Assembly (NCBI GenBank): GCA_017628165.1
Contig: JAGBZQ010000074.1
Span: 1-6,946 of the forward strand
Direction of reading: 5' to 3'
Origin: Kiritimatiellia bacterium
GTDB taxonomy: Bacteria; Verrucomicrobiota; Kiritimatiellia; RFP12; UBA1067
Length of the DNA stretch: 6,946 nt
Under the pieces are notes generated by a model. The model had not been told where the DNA came from. It worked only from the letters and a program-made list of their open reading frames with translations, and made no database searches. Shown here one piece after another: positions 6,295 through 6,946 of the stretch (the first letter of the stretch is position 1; the number at the start of each line of letters is the position of its first letter). Both the position numbers and the translations under genes were made by a program.

Positions 6295-6687
6295 ATGGCA
6301 GTAGACAGACTTGAGAGAGTGAACAGCCTTTTAAGGCGAGTCATCGCCGAGAGCATGTTCAGCGTCATGCAGGGTGATAGCGTCGCTCCTGGTCTTATCA
6401 CCGTGACGGGCGTTAAGTGCGGCAAGGATTTTCGCGATGCCACCGTTACCGTCTCCGTCTTTGGAGATGAGGTCTTGAAGGAGAGGGCTATTGAGCATCT
6501 CACCCACAAGGCCAGAGTGTTTCAGCAGGCGATCAATCGCGAAGTCCGCCTTAAGTTTACCCCGCGTCTCGTTTTTAAGCTTGACCGTTCGCTTGAGATG
6601 GGCGACGCGGTTCTTGCGCTTTTAGATAAGCTTCCTCCTGTGATTGAGGAGCATGCTCAAGCAGATGGCAAATCTGACCCAGCTTAA
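6295..6687 (+). CDS. rbfA: 30S ribosome-binding factor RbfA
   Basis: A 130-aa single KH-type domain protein that binds the 30S subunit near helix 45 and the 16S 3' end during late maturation and cold adaptation. The start MAVDRLERVNSLLRRVIAE matches the usual family N terminus (RxxRVNxLLRRxI). FRDATVTVSVFGDE (46-59) corresponds to the typical LRxAxVYVSVxGDE strand. The terminal block REVRLKFTPRLVFKLDRSLE (82-101) is the family signature. At the helix kink, where E. coli has Ala-x-Gly, this protein has A73-R-V75, so Ala is kept but Gly is not. The ATG lies 6 bases after the infB stop and has no clear SD, so translation is probably coupled to infB. The C-terminal tail overlaps truB by 23 bases. 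Confidence 0.95.
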   Translation: MAVDRLERVNSLLRRVIAESMFSVMQGDSVAPGLITVTGVKCGKDFRDATVTVSVFGDEVLKERAIEHLTHKARVFQQAINREVRLKFTPRLVFKLDRSLEMGDAVLALLDKLPPVIEEHAQADGKSDPA

Positions 6688-6946
6688 GATTCTTGAGGAG
6701 TTGAACGGACTTCTTCTCGTGGATAAGCCTGCGGGGATTGCGTTTTCCACTGTTATCAAGACGGTGAAGCGCAAGTTCAATCTGGTCAAGGTGGGGCATG
6801 GAGGCTCACTTGACACTGCCTCTTCCGGGCTTATGATTCTTCTTCTCAATGACGCCAACCGTTATGTGGGTGAGATTATGGGCGCTGACAGGTTCTACAA
6901 AGGAACGATGCGTCTTGGCATGGCCACTAACACCCATGACTCCCAC
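6665..6946 (+). CDS. truB: tRNA pseudouridine(55) synthase TruB (5' part, runs off window)
   Basis: 94 codons are visible, open to the right edge. TruB isomerises U55 to pseudouridine in the tRNA T-loop. LNGLLLVDKPAGI (13-25) matches the family N terminus, and VKVGHGGSLDTASSGLM (41-57) is the catalytic loop with the nucleophile Asp at D50. The usual loop is GxLDPxAxG; here Pro is replaced by Thr and the following residues are ASSG. ADRFYKGTMRLGMATNTHDSH at 74-94 matches the K-x-Y-x-A-x-x-x-LG-x-x-T-x-T-x-D region in an altered form (FYKGTMRLG). The ATG at 6665 overlaps rbfA. An in-frame ATG at 6653 lies only one base after GAGGAG (6646-6651) and is less likely; from 6665 that site is 13 bases away, so the start is somewhat uncertain. 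The assignment is clear from motif order and operon position. Confidence 0.9.
   Translation, partial: MANLTQLKILEELNGLLLVDKPAGIAFSTVIKTVKRKFNLVKVGHGGSLDTASSGLMILLLNDANRYVGEIMGADRFYKGTMRLGMATNTHDSH

Noticed and set aside
1..6946. CRISPR arrays, insertion sequences, tRNA genes or attachment sites
   Set aside because: Looked for; no spaced direct repeats, transposase motifs, inverted terminal repeats or tRNA cloverleaf were found by eye.

Overview
This window is a bacterial chromosomal segment made mostly of core translation and transcription machinery. All genes are on the + strand. The first ~59 bases are the 3' end of a 16S rRNA gene (1492R-type region, helix 45, anti-Shine-Dalgarno). No tRNA or 23S rRNA follows it. 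Instead there is a folded trailer (69-103) and a strong intrinsic terminator (159-197), so this 16S gene appears to be unlinked from its 23S/5S partners.

Next is a 652-codon orphan gene (258-2216). It has an extended -10 promoter so close to the ATG that its mRNA should be leaderless or nearly so. I do not recognise its family. Its C-terminal half has an order of motifs that loosely resembles a highly diverged protein/lipid-kinase-like fold; this is a hypothesis only. After a short gap comes a well-formed promoter (2271-2300) with a structured leader, then the conserved cluster nusA - infB - rbfA - truB. truB runs off the right edge with 94 codons visible. Spacing tightens along the cluster (38 nt, 6 nt, then a 23-nt overlap), which points to one operon with translational coupling.

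The operon links transcription elongation/antitermination (NusA), initiator tRNA delivery (IF2), late 30S maturation at the 16S 3' region (RbfA) and tRNA psi55 formation (TruB). RimP and YlxR, which sit around nusA in many bacteria, are absent here. A nusA-infB-rbfA-truB order without rimP, plus an unlinked 16S gene and frequent starts without a clear Shine-Dalgarno site, is compatible with the PVC group (Chlamydiae/Planctomycetes/Verrucomicrobia and relatives, perhaps a Kiritimatiellae-like lineage). That placement is an inference from layout, not from a search.

Most of the window is ordinary housekeeping DNA. The items most worth a second look are the orphan 652-aa protein, its leaderless expression, the isolated 16S gene with its own terminator, a Thr-for-Asn change in the IF2 G4 motif, a degenerate repeat in the IF2 linker, and a non-canonical catalytic loop in TruB.
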